Positions 10,466-20,000 of a stretch of 64,000 nucleotides of DNA are shown in pieces. This DNA is from Pseudoalteromonas aurantia (GTDB lineage Bacteria; Pseudomonadota; Gammaproteobacteria; Enterobacterales; Alteromonadaceae): positions 41,756 through 105,755 of the forward strand of contig NZ_PNBY01000020.1 of assembly GCF_005886875.1 (NCBI RefSeq), written 5' to 3'. The translations under genes were made by a program, and so were the position numbers. The stretch's first letter is position 1. Each line of letters begins with the position of its first letter. Below the pieces are notes generated by a model. It did not search any database. It had not been told where the DNA came from and saw only the letters and a list, made by a program, of their open reading frames with translations.

Positions 10466-11133
10466 TGACTTTTAAACCTATATCCTCTTCCTCGAAGTGT
10501 TTCAACGGGATTGAGTGTGCCGTCAGGGTCAAGTTTTTTACGCAGTCTGAGCACGAACACCTCTATTACATTGGAATCAAGGTCGAAGTCTTGATCATAG
10601 ATATGCTCTGTTAGCTCTGATTTAGAAATGACCTTTTGTGGATTCACCATAAGGTATTCAAGTACTTTGTATTCATATGCAGTTAAAGACAGCTCACGAT
10701 CATTTACCCACACTTGCTGAGAACGCGTATGAATCTTTATCGGACCGATACTCATCTCTGGATTAGCTTGTCCTGCACTTCTTCTAATTAATGCATTACA
10801 GCGAGCAATGAGTTCTTCGAGGTGAAAAGGCTTGGTCAAGTAATCATCGGCACCCGCGTCGAGGCCCTCGACTTTATCTTGCCATCTATCGCGGGCAGTG
10901 AGGATTAATATGGGAATATCAATGCCCGCTGCACGGGCTTGGCGGATGATTTCAATCCCATTGAGTTTGGGTAACCCAAGGTCAATTACGGCCATATCAA
11001 GTGGGTATTCTTTGAGATGAAACAACCCTGATTCGCCATCATGACATAGGTCGATACTGTACTTTTCTTTTTCAAGCGTACTACGTAAATTCTCGGCCAG
11101 TTGAATATCATCTTCAATTACTAAAATTCGCAT
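10459..11133 (-). CDS. PhoP-like response regulator (OmpR family)
   Basis: Two-domain transcription regulator of 224 residues. The receiver domain has the acidic pair near ED at 8-9, phospho-accepting Asp51 in VIDLGLP, the TAR motif (ILTARD) and Lys in LTKPF. The C-terminal half is a winged-helix DNA-binding domain (SLTAYEYKVLEYL, then VEVFVLRLRKKLDPDG and ETLRGRGYRF). The receiver segment (DIQLAENL, RWQDKVEGLDAGADDYLTKP) is PhoP-like. It is second in the operon, 2 bp after the PepSY gene and overlapping the kinase gene by 7 bp. Whether it senses Mg, pH or peptides cannot be read from sequence. Confidence 0.92.
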   Translation of the reverse strand: MRILVIEDDIQLAENLRSTLEKEKYSIDLCHDGESGLFHLKEYPLDMAVIDLGLPKLNGIEIIRQARAAGIDIPILILTARDRWQDKVEGLDAGADDYLTKPFHLEELIARCNALIRRSAGQANPEMSIGPIKIHTRSQQVWVNDRELSLTAYEYKVLEYLMVNPQKVISKSELTEHIYDQDFDLDSNVIEVFVLRLRKKLDPDGTLNPVETLRGRGYRFKSQW

Positions 11134-11135
11134 TT

Positions 11136-11387
11136 CTAATCCTTTTTGACCTCACCAGTCATTTTATTTACTTTGAGGTCTACAATACGACCGTTGCTTT
11201 GTAATATACGTACGATGAAGTGATCACCTTGCTCAGTGATCTTTAAAGTTTTTCCAGCATAGCTTGCGAGTGCAAGTTCTACCGCCTGTTTTTTGGTAAT
11301 TGTCTGTTCAGTAGGCTTTTCAGCACTTAGGGCACTGTTTGAAGTTAAAAACAAACCCAGTAGAAACAAACAAACTGACAATCGCAT
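11136..11387 (-). CDS. PepSY-domain periplasmic protein
   Basis: First gene of the PhoPQ-like operon. The product has about 83 residues: a signal peptide ending near NSALSA, then one PepSY domain (TKKQAVELALASYAGKTLKI ... IVDLKVNKMTGEVKKD). PepSY domains are small periplasmic modules found beside two-component systems and peptidases, thought to modulate partner activity. The frame is open further upstream to 11423, but ATG 11387 is chosen because it begins the signal peptide and has GGAG eight bases upstream. It ends 2 bp before the response-regulator start, so regulator and PepSY protein are almost certainly co-transcribed. Confidence 0.85.
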   Translation of the reverse strand: MRLSVCLFLLGLFLTSNSALSAEKPTEQTITKKQAVELALASYAGKTLKITEQGDHFIVRILQSNGRIVDLKVNKMTGEVKKD

Positions 11388-11477
11388 TTTACAAAGCTCC
11401 ACGATCTTAAATTTACTTAACAAGAGTGTATAAGATTAGAAGTAAGGTGATTAACCTTTCCTGAACTTATACTCGGA

Positions 11478-11774
11478 TTAGAATACTTTTTTAAATGGTT
11501 TTACGGTACAACCTGAATATACGCCAGCGATAAAATAGGGATCATCATTGGCCCATTCTTTGGCATCTTTCAAAGACGCAAATTCTGCGATGAGTAAAGA
11601 CCCTGTAAATCCTGCTTCACCTGGTTCAGTAGAATCAATGGCGGGCAATGGACCGGCAGTGACTAATCTGTCCTGTGCTTGTAATTCAGTTAATCTTGCT
11701 AGGTGCGCAGGTCTTGCGCCCAAGCGCTTTTCTAACGAATTTTCTACATCTATTGAGTAGATCATGTATAACAT
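11478..11774 (-). CDS. yciI: YciI family protein
   Basis: Small cytoplasmic protein (98 residues) of the YciI/YCII dimeric alpha-beta barrel fold, whose biochemical role is not settled. The sequence is close to my memory of E. coli YciI along its whole length: [18 protein letters not shown] at the start, [28 protein letters not shown] and the terminal VKPFKKVF. The His and Asp usually seen in the YCII pocket are at ARPAHLARL and AIDS. ATG 11774 is used because it matches the E. coli start. In enterobacteria yciI lies near the trp region, as do yciB, yciO, yciK and rnm in this window, so it is part of an old syntenic block. Confidence 0.92.
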   Translation of the reverse strand: MLYMIYSIDVENSLEKRLGARPAHLARLTELQAQDRLVTAGPLPAIDSTEPGEAGFTGSLLIAEFASLKDAKEWANDDPYFIAGVYSGCTVKPFKKVF

Positions 11775-11945
11775 AGCTTTGCTAATCAGTAAGATAAAAT
11801 TTCCTTATATTAGTCTGATTCATATTACGTTGTAAACGTTGATGCGATTTGTGTAGGGCTTTAACGTTAAATACTTGAAAATGACACGCCAAGACTGTTA
11901 GAGTCGCTCGGATATTAATTAAAAAATAATAATAAGGTTGTCTGC

Positions 11946-13370
11946 ATGAGTGCAAATCGTGAGCATTTTAGCTCCCGACTAGGGTTTATCTTAGCAGCAG
12001 CGGGATCTGCTGTTGGTATAGGTAACTTAGTTGGCTTTCCAGTATCGGCTACCAAAAATGGTGGTGGTGCTTTTTTATTAGTCTATGCGCTATTTGTGGC
12101 ATTTATATGTCTCCCTGTAATGATGGCTGAAATGGCGATGGGTCGAAAAGCACAGCAAGACCCATACGGCGCATATAAAACATTATCCGGCAATGATAAG
12201 AAATGGTCATTTGCGGGAATGCTCGCTGTTCTGACACCGTTTATGATCGCGGTATTTTACATGGTAATTACGGTGTGGATATTTGGCTATCTTGCCCAGA
12301 CAGCCCTGGGTAATTTAGATGCACTCGCTGATCCTAAGCATTTTGGGCAATTTATAAACCAATCAAGTGTGTTTTGGTACATGTTATTGGTAGGGGTGAT
12401 TGTTAACCTGATCCTTGTTGGTGGCGTGAAGCAGGGGATTGAGAAAGCAGCGAAATTCTTAATGCCAGCATTGTTTGTGTTGTTAATAGGTCTCGTTGGC
12501 TATGTGCTGACCCTTGATAATGCAATGGCGGGCGTTCGTTATTATGTTATTCCTGACTTTTCTAAAATGAATGCCAGTGTATTAAATGGCGCTCTGTCAC
12601 AAGCATTCTTCTCGTTATCGTTGGGTATGGGTATTTTAATGACCTATGCATCGTATATTTCTAAGAAAGAGGACATTGTTGGTGGTGCTAAAATGGTGGC
12701 AGTGACAGATTCATTGGTTGCGTTTATCGCCGGTTTAATGGTGTTACCTGCTATATTTAGCTTTAATCCTGCGACCAATCCAGATGAATTGTCAGAGTCG
12801 TCAGTGTCAATGATTTTTGTTTACCTGCCCAAAATTTTGCTAGCTATTCAATCTGATATTGGCTACACAGGTGCGTCAATTGTGGCATTTATATTCTTCT
12901 TGTTGGTATTTTTTGCCGCAATAACGTCTTTGGTTTCAATCATCGAAGTACCTACAGCGGCATTAATTGAAGAAAAAAAGGTAAGCCGGAAAACCGCATT
13001 AATCATATTGGCTGGTTCAACTGGGGCATTAACCGTCTTGTGTACTATGTCTTTTGGTATGGTTGATTGGTTAACTCAGTTTATTAGTTATGGCGGTGCT
13101 CCCAAGAGTTTGTTCGATTTAGTGTACGATGTTTTTTACGATACGATTTTACCGCTTAATGGGTTAATGGTATGTCTATTCGTAATCTACCGCTGGAAGA
13201 AAATAAAACTGTCTGAGGAGTTATCACTAGGGTGTGATGGTTACAAAGGAAGCTTCACCGAGAAATACGTGAATTTTTCACTGTCGACGTTTATTCCGGT
13301 TATTTTACTTATTATTTTTGTTAATACGGTCGCGACTAAGTTTTTTGCTGTGAGCTTATTTGGCTTTTAG
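11946..13370 (+). CDS. Sodium-dependent transporter of the neurotransmitter:sodium symporter (NSS) family
   Basis: Inner-membrane Na+-coupled symporter, probably for an amino acid; the substrate is not determinable here. The 474 residues begin with the family signature in the first membrane helix (FILAAAGSAVGIGNLVGFP), which contains the unwound ion- and substrate-binding segment. About 11 hydrophobic helices can be followed to the C-terminus. This matches the many bacterial NSS members that lack helix 12. Helix 6 is recognisable around SQAFFSLSLGMGILMTYASY. The gene stands alone with a rho-independent terminator immediately after it. The start ATG 11946 follows an AAGG at 11934-11937. Confidence 0.92.
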   Translation: MSANREHFSSRLGFILAAAGSAVGIGNLVGFPVSATKNGGGAFLLVYALFVAFICLPVMMAEMAMGRKAQQDPYGAYKTLSGNDKKWSFAGMLAVLTPFMIAVFYMVITVWIFGYLAQTALGNLDALADPKHFGQFINQSSVFWYMLLVGVIVNLILVGGVKQGIEKAAKFLMPALFVLLIGLVGYVLTLDNAMAGVRYYVIPDFSKMNASVLNGALSQAFFSLSLGMGILMTYASYISKKEDIVGGAKMVAVTDSLVAFIAGLMVLPAIFSFNPATNPDELSESSVSMIFVYLPKILLAIQSDIGYTGASIVAFIFFLLVFFAAITSLVSIIEVPTAALIEEKKVSRKTALIILAGSTGALTVLCTMSFGMVDWLTQFISYGGAPKSLFDLVYDVFYDTILPLNGLMVCLFVIYRWKKIKLSEELSLGCDGYKGSFTEKYVNFSLSTFIPVILLIIFVNTVATKFFAVSLFGF

Positions 13371-13390
13371 TAACGACGAGTGGTGATTAA

Positions 13391-13417
13391 AAGCCAGCAT
13401 GAGTTGCTGGCTTTTTT
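13391..13417 (+). terminator. Rho-independent terminator after the NSS transporter
   Basis: Perfect 9-bp stem AAGCCAGCA / TGCTGGCTT (13391-13399 with 13405-13413), 5-nt loop, followed by a T run. Confidence 0.9.
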
Positions 13418-13604
13418 GTTTTTACTGATATTTTCTAAGGAATGGCCTTGTCTACACGCAGGCATTGTTATGTGAAGAATGCGGTATCAGGGGGCTGGAA
13501 GTCGTTGCTCTCTTATCTGAGACATTTCATCGACTAATCAGTGACGAATGGTAAATTTTGTTTAAAAATGTGTGTTACTTAATAACACTCGTTTGGAATT
13601 TTTC

Positions 13605-15626
13605 ATGTCATATAGAAACCGTCTTGCGGTCGCGATTTGCGCGTTATTACCCGTAATGGCCCACGCTGATAGCATTTTCACTGCCAAAGATATCTTTTCA
13701 CTAGAATATGCCAGTGATGTACAGCTTTCACCTGACGGTGAGCAAATAGTTTACGTACGTAACAGTAATGACGTTATGAATGACAGTAAACGTCGCAACC
13801 TGTGGTTGGTAAATACAAAAACCAATGAGCAGACGCCATTGTTTTCAGGGGCAAATCAGTTTAGTCACCCTCGATGGTCTGCTGATGGTAAAAAAGTGGC
13901 ATTCATCAGCAATGTATCGGGTTCCACGCAAATACATGTGCATTATTTAGCTGAAAATAGAACCGCGCTTGTGTCACAACTCACCTCTGGTGTGAGTAAC
14001 TTAACTTGGTCACCTGACAGTCAGTGGCTTGCTTTTAGCCAACAGGTCAATGAAAAGCCAACAGTGGTTGCAAAAATGCCTGTAAAACCTAAAGGCGCTA
14101 ACTGGTCTGAGCCTGCTATTGTTATCGATAAAGCCTATTATCAGGCTGATGGGCGTGGTTTGGTAAAACCAGGTTATAAGCAGATTTTTGTTTTACCTTG
14201 CGAAGGCGGTACACCAAGACAGTTAACCTCAGGTGAGTTTCACCACAGTGGCAAACTTGCATGGCGTCGTGATTCTAAATCGATAGTATTCTCCGCAAAC
14301 AGAATTGCGGATTGGGAATATAAAAGGTTAGAAGGTGATTTGTTCGAGATCAGTTTAGATAACAAATTAACCCAACTTACGTCGGCACCAGGTAGAGAGC
14401 ATTCGCCTAGTTTCTCTGAAAATGGTAAACAGTTGGCATATTTAAGCGCTTCTAACGCACCAAATCCTTATCGTAACCACAAACTAAATATTATGACGTG
14501 GCGTACTAAAAAGTCAGAAATGATTGCCAGTGATTTTGACCGTTCGATACAAAACCCCACGTGGATTGGTTCATCTAAGCTCGCAATGTCGTATGACGAT
14601 TTTGGCAAACGCAAGCTTGCGACCATTTCCACAAGCGGGAAAATTAAAGACTTAACCGATACCGTGTCAGGGAGCACGTTAGGCCGACCTTATTTAAGTG
14701 GTTCATTTAGCGCTAATTACGCCGGTGATATTGCATATACATTAGGCACAAGTGAACGACCGTCAAATGTCGCGATGGTGAGTAGCCGGGGTAAAGTGAA
14801 GCAGTTAACGTCTTTGAACGAAGATTTGCTCGCTCATAAACGACTTGGTAAAGTGCATGAAATCAATTACAAATCATCATTTGATGGTGAAGCAATACAA
14901 GGTTGGTATATAACACCTCCCAATTTTGATCCGACTAAAAAATACCCTTTATTGTTAGAAATTCACGGCGGCCCTCACTTAGCTTATGGTCCTCACTTTT
15001 CTGCTGAGCTCCAACGATATGCAGCAGAGGGCTATGTGGTATTTTATGACAATCACCGAGGTAGCAGCTCATACGGCGAGCGTTTTGCGATGCTATTAAA
15101 ATATAAATATAGCTCTAAAGAGGATTTTGCAGACCACGACTCAGGGGTTGATGCAATGATAAAAACAGGCTTTATCGATGAGCAAAATTTATTTATTGCA
15201 GGGGGATCCGCTGGCGGTATTGCGACTGCTTATGCTATTGGATTAACAGAGCGTTTTAATGCCGCAGTGGTAGTAAAACCAGTAATTAACTGGCTTAGCA
15301 AAGTACTTACCGCAGACAGTGGTTTAACCCAGATCCCTACACAGTTTCCAGGGATGCCTTGGGATCATGTTGAGCACTACTGGCAGCGTTCACCTATGTC
15401 TCTCGTTGGTAATGTTACAACACCAACCATGTTAATGACCGGTGAAGAGGATTTGCGAACACCGATGGCAGAGACTGAGCAGTATTATCAAGCATTAAAG
15501 CTACGTAAAATAGATACCGTTCTTATAAAAATACCGGGCGCACCACACGGTATTGCAGGAAGACCATCGCGTATGATCAGTAAAATTGAGCATACCCTAG
15601 CATGGTTCGAAAAGTATAAGAAATAA
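13605..15626 (+). CDS. Secreted S9 family prolyl oligopeptidase-like peptidase
   Basis: Exported serine peptidase of clan SC, family S9 (dipeptidyl/acylaminoacyl peptidase type). A signal peptide is seen from ATG 13605 (MSYRNRLAVAICALLPVMAHA, then DS). This start, with GGAA seven bases upstream, is preferred over GTG 13572. The middle is a seven-bladed beta-propeller with repeated LSPDGEQI / WSADGKKVAF / WSPDSQWLAF motifs (about 30-390). The C-terminal alpha/beta-hydrolase domain has the oxyanion-region motif EIHGGPHLAYG, nucleophile Ser535 in GGSAGG, Asp616 in EEDLRTP and His648 in GAPHG. Full length for the family, 673 residues. It probably degrades proline-containing peptides in the periplasm. 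Monocistronic, ending in a strong hairpin. Confidence 0.92.
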   Translation: MSYRNRLAVAICALLPVMAHADSIFTAKDIFSLEYASDVQLSPDGEQIVYVRNSNDVMNDSKRRNLWLVNTKTNEQTPLFSGANQFSHPRWSADGKKVAFISNVSGSTQIHVHYLAENRTALVSQLTSGVSNLTWSPDSQWLAFSQQVNEKPTVVAKMPVKPKGANWSEPAIVIDKAYYQADGRGLVKPGYKQIFVLPCEGGTPRQLTSGEFHHSGKLAWRRDSKSIVFSANRIADWEYKRLEGDLFEISLDNKLTQLTSAPGREHSPSFSENGKQLAYLSASNAPNPYRNHKLNIMTWRTKKSEMIASDFDRSIQNPTWIGSSKLAMSYDDFGKRKLATISTSGKIKDLTDTVSGSTLGRPYLSGSFSANYAGDIAYTLGTSERPSNVAMVSSRGKVKQLTSLNEDLLAHKRLGKVHEINYKSSFDGEAIQGWYITPPNFDPTKKYPLLLEIHGGPHLAYGPHFSAELQRYAAEGYVVFYDNHRGSSSYGERFAMLLKYKYSSKEDFADHDSGVDAMIKTGFIDEQNLFIAGGSAGGIATAYAIGLTERFNAAVVVKPVINWLSKVLTADSGLTQIPTQFPGMPWDHVEHYWQRSPMSLVGNVTTPTMLMTGEEDLRTPMAETEQYYQALKLRKIDTVLIKIPGAPHGIAGRPSRMISKIEHTLAWFEKYKK

Positions 15627-15631
15627 AGCAT

Positions 15632-15665
15632 AGAAAGAATGGGCATTTAGGTGCCCATTCTTTCT
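15632..15665. terminator. Hairpin between convergent genes (likely bidirectional terminator)
   Basis: Perfect 14-bp inverted repeat (15632-15645 with 15652-15665) around a 6-nt loop. It is placed between the end of the S9 peptidase gene (15626) and the end of the minus-strand gene at 15676. Confidence 0.85.
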
Positions 15666-15675
15666 ACAGTGATCG

Positions 15676-16242
15676 TTAGTCACATAGTGGTAATGAATAA
15701 AATTCAAGCATTAATTTGAAGTGGCCATCACTGACATACTCATTTGATAGTATTTTGCCTTGACCAGTAACATAATCACCTTCAAAAGAATGTACCAGCT
15801 CACCTTCCATGACAACTTGTTGACTGTGCTTCGCCCAATAAATGCGTATTCCTTGTTTAGTGCCTCGAAATGAAGAGAAATAATCGTTAAATTCTCTTTC
15901 TTTGCCTTTTATCGGGTTTAATTCAAAGTCAACATTTTCTAACATATCTTGCCCAAAAGAACTAAAAACTGCTAATTGAAACGTATCGTTGATGATTGTA
16001 TCGAAATCCCACCAAGGTTTATTTCTTTGCTTTAACTCAGCACTGGCGGCCAATAGAGGTACTTCAAAATGACGTTTAACAATAGGTTTTTGTGCATGTT
16101 TAGCATAAATAGTATCAATAACTAATAACTCTTGAGAGTTGAGACCCGCTTCTTCTCCGTGTTCAAACTCGCTAATAGATTTTGCGATCAGGTGATCTTC
16201 AAGTGACTTTAATACCTTGTCTGTGATCTTAACCTTGTTCAT
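15676..16242 (-). CDS. Unknown protein translationally coupled to a sigma-like factor
   Basis: 188 residues, not recognised. No signal peptide or membrane segment is seen. The first third is helical and charged (KVLKSLEDHLIAKSISEFEH), and the rest looks beta-rich (IRIYWAKHSQQVVMEGEL, DGHFKLMLEFYSLPLCD). Its ATG overlaps the stop of the sigma-like gene by 4 bp (16239-16242). It is the last gene of a three-gene minus-strand operon with the STAND/TPR protein and the sigma-like protein, so it may be the regulator (for example anti-sigma) or the effector of that operon. This rests on position only. A strong hairpin ends the transcript. Confidence 0.7.
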   Translation of the reverse strand: MNKVKITDKVLKSLEDHLIAKSISEFEHGEEAGLNSQELLVIDTIYAKHAQKPIVKRHFEVPLLAASAELKQRNKPWWDFDTIINDTFQLAVFSSFGQDMLENVDFELNPIKGKEREFNDYFSSFRGTKQGIRIYWAKHSQQVVMEGELVHSFEGDYVTGQGKILSNEYVSDGHFKLMLEFYSLPLCD

Positions 16243-16985
16243 ACTGATATTGTCTCATTTAATTTGTTGCTGTGATTGAGAAAGTAGATGTCTAAATTTG
16301 AGCTGTTAAGTTCTAAATCTAATTCAGACTCTTTGACTCTGTGAGAGAGTTTATTTACAAATCGTGATATATGGGTAATTGCTGTATTGCCTTGAAATCC
16401 ATGTAATTGACCTAGTTGCTTTTGTGTTTGCCCACTTTGTCTAAACGACAATGAGAAGAAGTCAATAAACAAAGCTTGCTTGCGTTGATCTTTTTCTTGA
16501 CCGATAGTTTCAAGTAGTAAGTTTATGAATTTGTTTGCACTTTTATCAATTTGTATTCCTTGATGAGGCGTTAATTGAGAGGCAGGCATCATTTCTATAA
16601 CATTATTCGAATGCTCTGAACTTTGGCCGTCATAAACATGTGTCAATTGTATTGAATTAGTGTCGTCAAGTGAGTTAGCTAACTCACTTGGAGACTTTTT
16701 ACGGAATGTGACGTTGTTACTCATATCTAAATACGCGCACTCGAAAGCTCGATAAGTGTATGCCTTTAGTAAATGATTAAATTCATTTTGAATGCTCAAT
16801 TTATCTTCACTGATAGCATTATTGTCGAGCGTTAATTCTCGCTGTGTAGCTTTGATCACTTTTAGCAAGGTCTCTTGTATGATCGCTTCGGTGTCAATAC
16901 GGTGGTCTGATATCGATTTCTTTTTGGTTAAAAATTTAATAAATCGGTAAGCCTCTTGCACCGATTCTTTTTGATGAAACCACAT
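16239..16985 (-). CDS. Divergent sigma-70/ECF-like factor
   Basis: 248-residue protein with two regions like those of ECF sigma factors. Residues about 26-97 resemble sigma region 2, with IDTEAIIQETLLKVIKATQ recalling the family pattern DLVQETFLKVW. Residues about 165-218 resemble a sigma region 4 helix-turn-helix (QTQKQLGQLHGFQGNTAITH, then ISRFVNKL). The linker of about 65 residues between them is polar and longer than in typical ECF factors. It is divergent enough that a DNA-binding protein that is not a true sigma factor remains possible. It lies 52 bp downstream of the STAND/TPR gene, has a perfect AAGGAGG ribosome site, and overlaps the next gene by 4 bp. The likely role is to switch on a regulon, possibly this operon and the divergent subtilase (inference). 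Confidence 0.65.
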   Translation of the reverse strand: MWFHQKESVQEAYRFIKFLTKKKSISDHRIDTEAIIQETLLKVIKATQRELTLDNNAISEDKLSIQNEFNHLLKAYTYRAFECAYLDMSNNVTFRKKSPSELANSLDDTNSIQLTHVYDGQSSEHSNNVIEMMPASQLTPHQGIQIDKSANKFINLLLETIGQEKDQRKQALFIDFFSLSFRQSGQTQKQLGQLHGFQGNTAITHISRFVNKLSHRVKESELDLELNSSNLDIYFLNHSNKLNETISV

Positions 16986-16990
16986 CTACA

Positions 16991-16997
16991 CCTCCTT
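16991..16997 (-). promoter_or_regulatory. Consensus ribosome binding site of the sigma-like gene
   Basis: AAGGAGG on the minus strand, 5 bases before ATG 16985. It is much stronger than the sites of the neighbouring genes, so the sigma-like protein may be made in excess of the giant STAND protein encoded upstream. Confidence 0.8.
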
Positions 16998-17037
16998 AAT
17001 TATTGTTTTTTTACTATCAAAAATATTTGCACAGATG

Positions 17038-20000
17038 TTATGGCGTTATATTTTTAGAGCATTTCAAAGTTTTTATTTGATGGTTGAATTTATCTAATGC
17101 TTTAAGCCACCCTGAATTTGGGGTATTTGCAATATGTCCCTCAGTAAACGTTTGTCCTTTTGAAAAATAGTTACATGCAATACTATTTTGTTTCAACTCA
17201 GCAGCAATGTATCCTAGATTGAATAGCTTTTTTCTGTGGCTTGTTTTGTATTGGACGTTTTTGGGTTGCTTTTCTACTAATATTGAAGTGATTTCTTTGG
17301 CTTTTTCAAAGTACTCTATCGCAGTTTGTTTTTTTCCAGAGTTGTATAAATGGTTTGCGTATTTTGAATATATGCTTTGAAGTAAATTTGCAAAATGTAA
17401 GTTTTGCTTGTCTTGACTAGCGAGCTGCTTGGCTGTATCGATCGCCAATTTATAACTTTTACTACTCATTAATGGTGAGTTTGTTTTTGCATAGTATTCG
17501 GCATAAGCACTATACAGCTCTGCTGTATGGCCAAGCCAATCTATATTTGTATTGTCTAACTTCTTAAGTTTTGTGGCTATTTCCATACCTGACATAAAGT
17601 ACGTTTGAGCTTTAGCCATCTGCTTTGTTGTGATAGATCGTTTACCTAAGCGCGTGGCAAGTAATAACTGCGCAACTTGCACATGTATATTATCAGGATC
17701 TTTGATAGCGTAGGTAGCAGCTATTTCATTAGCATTTTCATAATAACTATATGCTGCTGTTTTATCAGTGTCTAATTCAGCGAGGTTTATGTACGTTCTT
17801 AGTAAGTTATACTTCAAGTTTAGGTGATTTGGATCTTTGTATAGTTGGCTTTCTAAAATAGATTTCGCTTGGAGCAGCATAGGAGTCGCTTGAGAACCGG
17901 AGTCGGATGTCAAAGCGAGATTTCTCAAAATATCTACTTTTAAATTGCTAATATGTTGGTCAAATTCTTTAGATAAAGCTAGATCATTGAGGCTAGTTAA
18001 AAGGGCATTGAGTTCAGTTCTCGCAGGTATAACATCGCCTGAGTCGAGTGCGATGATAGCTAATTTTGTAGCGATCTCTATCGTGAGCAACGTCATTTTA
18101 TCGGTCTTTTCTAAGAGTGTATCAGCTAAAGTGATTGCCTTCACAAAGTAATCATGCGATTTTTTAGACTCACCATGTTTTAGTAGGAGAGCGCCTAACT
18201 GGTAATTAAACTCTATGATCACTTGCTTTTGCGCAGCGCTTTGTGACGTTAAATCTGCAAATGTCGACAGTCTTTTCTGCACTGTATCTAAGGCTTTTTC
18301 AATTGTATCTATGTGGCTGGAGTCGTCTTGTCTTAGCGTTTTTATTTGTATCAATAACAATCGTAATTTGTCGACATCCGTTAGCGGCAAATCTTCAATA
18401 CTTTCTGTGAGTTGAGTTAAGTGTTGATTTAGGTATTTCCGGTGATAGGTTGGTAAATACTGAGTTATAAGCGGTTCTAGTGAGTCAATATTGACAAGCA
18501 CGGTCTCTTTTAAACTCGACAGTGCGTTACTTGCTCTTAGCTGCTCTTTTTGTATTTGCTGTTTTTGTACATAGGCGAAGATGGCAGAGCCCAAAGCTAT
18601 ACAGAATAAGATACTAGTACTGATAAGTTGACGTTTTTGACTTGTGTTTTTTTGCTCTAGTGATGATTGATAGCCTTGTTGAGACTGCATTATGTAGTCT
18701 CGAACTTCTTGTAGGCAAATTGTGCCAGGCTGGCTTAGGTATTTTGCGCCCTCTTGAAGTTCATATTTACTTAGCACATATGCATGCTGATCTTGCGTGT
18801 TACTTAAGCACTGCTTCCACAATATAAATTTGGCTTCAATACCATGAAACCATTGAAGGTAGCTTTTTCTATCGTTTAGCCAAATATAAAAGCGAGGCCA
18901 AATTTGCTGATCTAAGGATAAATCTTCAGCAATAGTGATGAGGCAGTCATGCGTTAGCTTTACGTAGGGAGGTGACTTATGAACTTGATGTCTGATAATG
19001 AGCTGTTTTTCTATTAGCTCACTAACCAGCTCTTTCAGATGTGGGTAGTTTTGCAATAGTACGGTGAAGTCGACATGTTTTGCGTAACTATTACCATGTA
19101 AATTAACGCCAATAAAAAGTTCAAAGAATTGCTCTGTGAGTTGTTCATGATGACCCAGGATCCGCTCAGCTTGTTTATAAATAACACCGGTTAATTTATT
19201 TAACTGCAAGTATTGGGCATGTGTTAGTTGTTTTGGATGTTCGGTTTTTATTGCTAAGCCATGCATTTGTGTGAGTAGATATTCGACTGCAGGCAGCCCA
19301 TGTGAGAGTTTAAGTGCCTCGGTCTGTATTGTTTGAGCAAGGCCTGGTTCAAGTGTTAAGCCTAGGGCTATAGACTGGTTCTCAATAATATTTATCCAAC
19401 TTTTTGCTGATAAACTGTGAGTAACGTAAAAGTCATGACCTATCATGTCAGTGTAATGAAGATACTCACTACGGATACTAACTATGACTGTGATAGGGGT
19501 AAGTTCACCAAGTAAAGCAAGTGATTGCAATATTTGACTATTTAAATCTGAATCATACAATTCTTCAAATTGATCGATGAACCATATATAGGGTGTTTTG
19601 TGGGCACTTAAATGGGCTGAAATCTCATCCAAGTAAGTGGTATTTTGCTGCAGTAAATGGTCTACAAATTGCGCGACAGGTATTTCTAACATCGACAAGA
19701 TGACACTAAAGCCTGCATCACTCGATGACACAAAGTCTGTAAGAAGCTCATGACTATCTGCGAATTGCTTGGGGGCCGCAATATGCCATTTTAAATTGGG
19801 GTGTTCTTTAAGTAACGCAGGCAGTAAACCTGCTTTTACTAAGCTTGACTTTCCACTACCAGAAACACCATGAACTTTTATTAGTGAAGGCCCATCACTG
19901 TAGAGAGCATGTAAATCCGAGATTTGCTTGTCTCTGCCAAAAAAATAGAAGGCATCGTAGGGGTCAAAACTACATAGGCCTTTAAAAGTCAGCGCTTCTG

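Noticed and set aside
13572..13604. GTG start for the S9 peptidase at 13572
   Set aside because: ATG 13605 begins the signal peptide directly and has a ribosome site; the upstream extension adds 11 residues of no apparent use.
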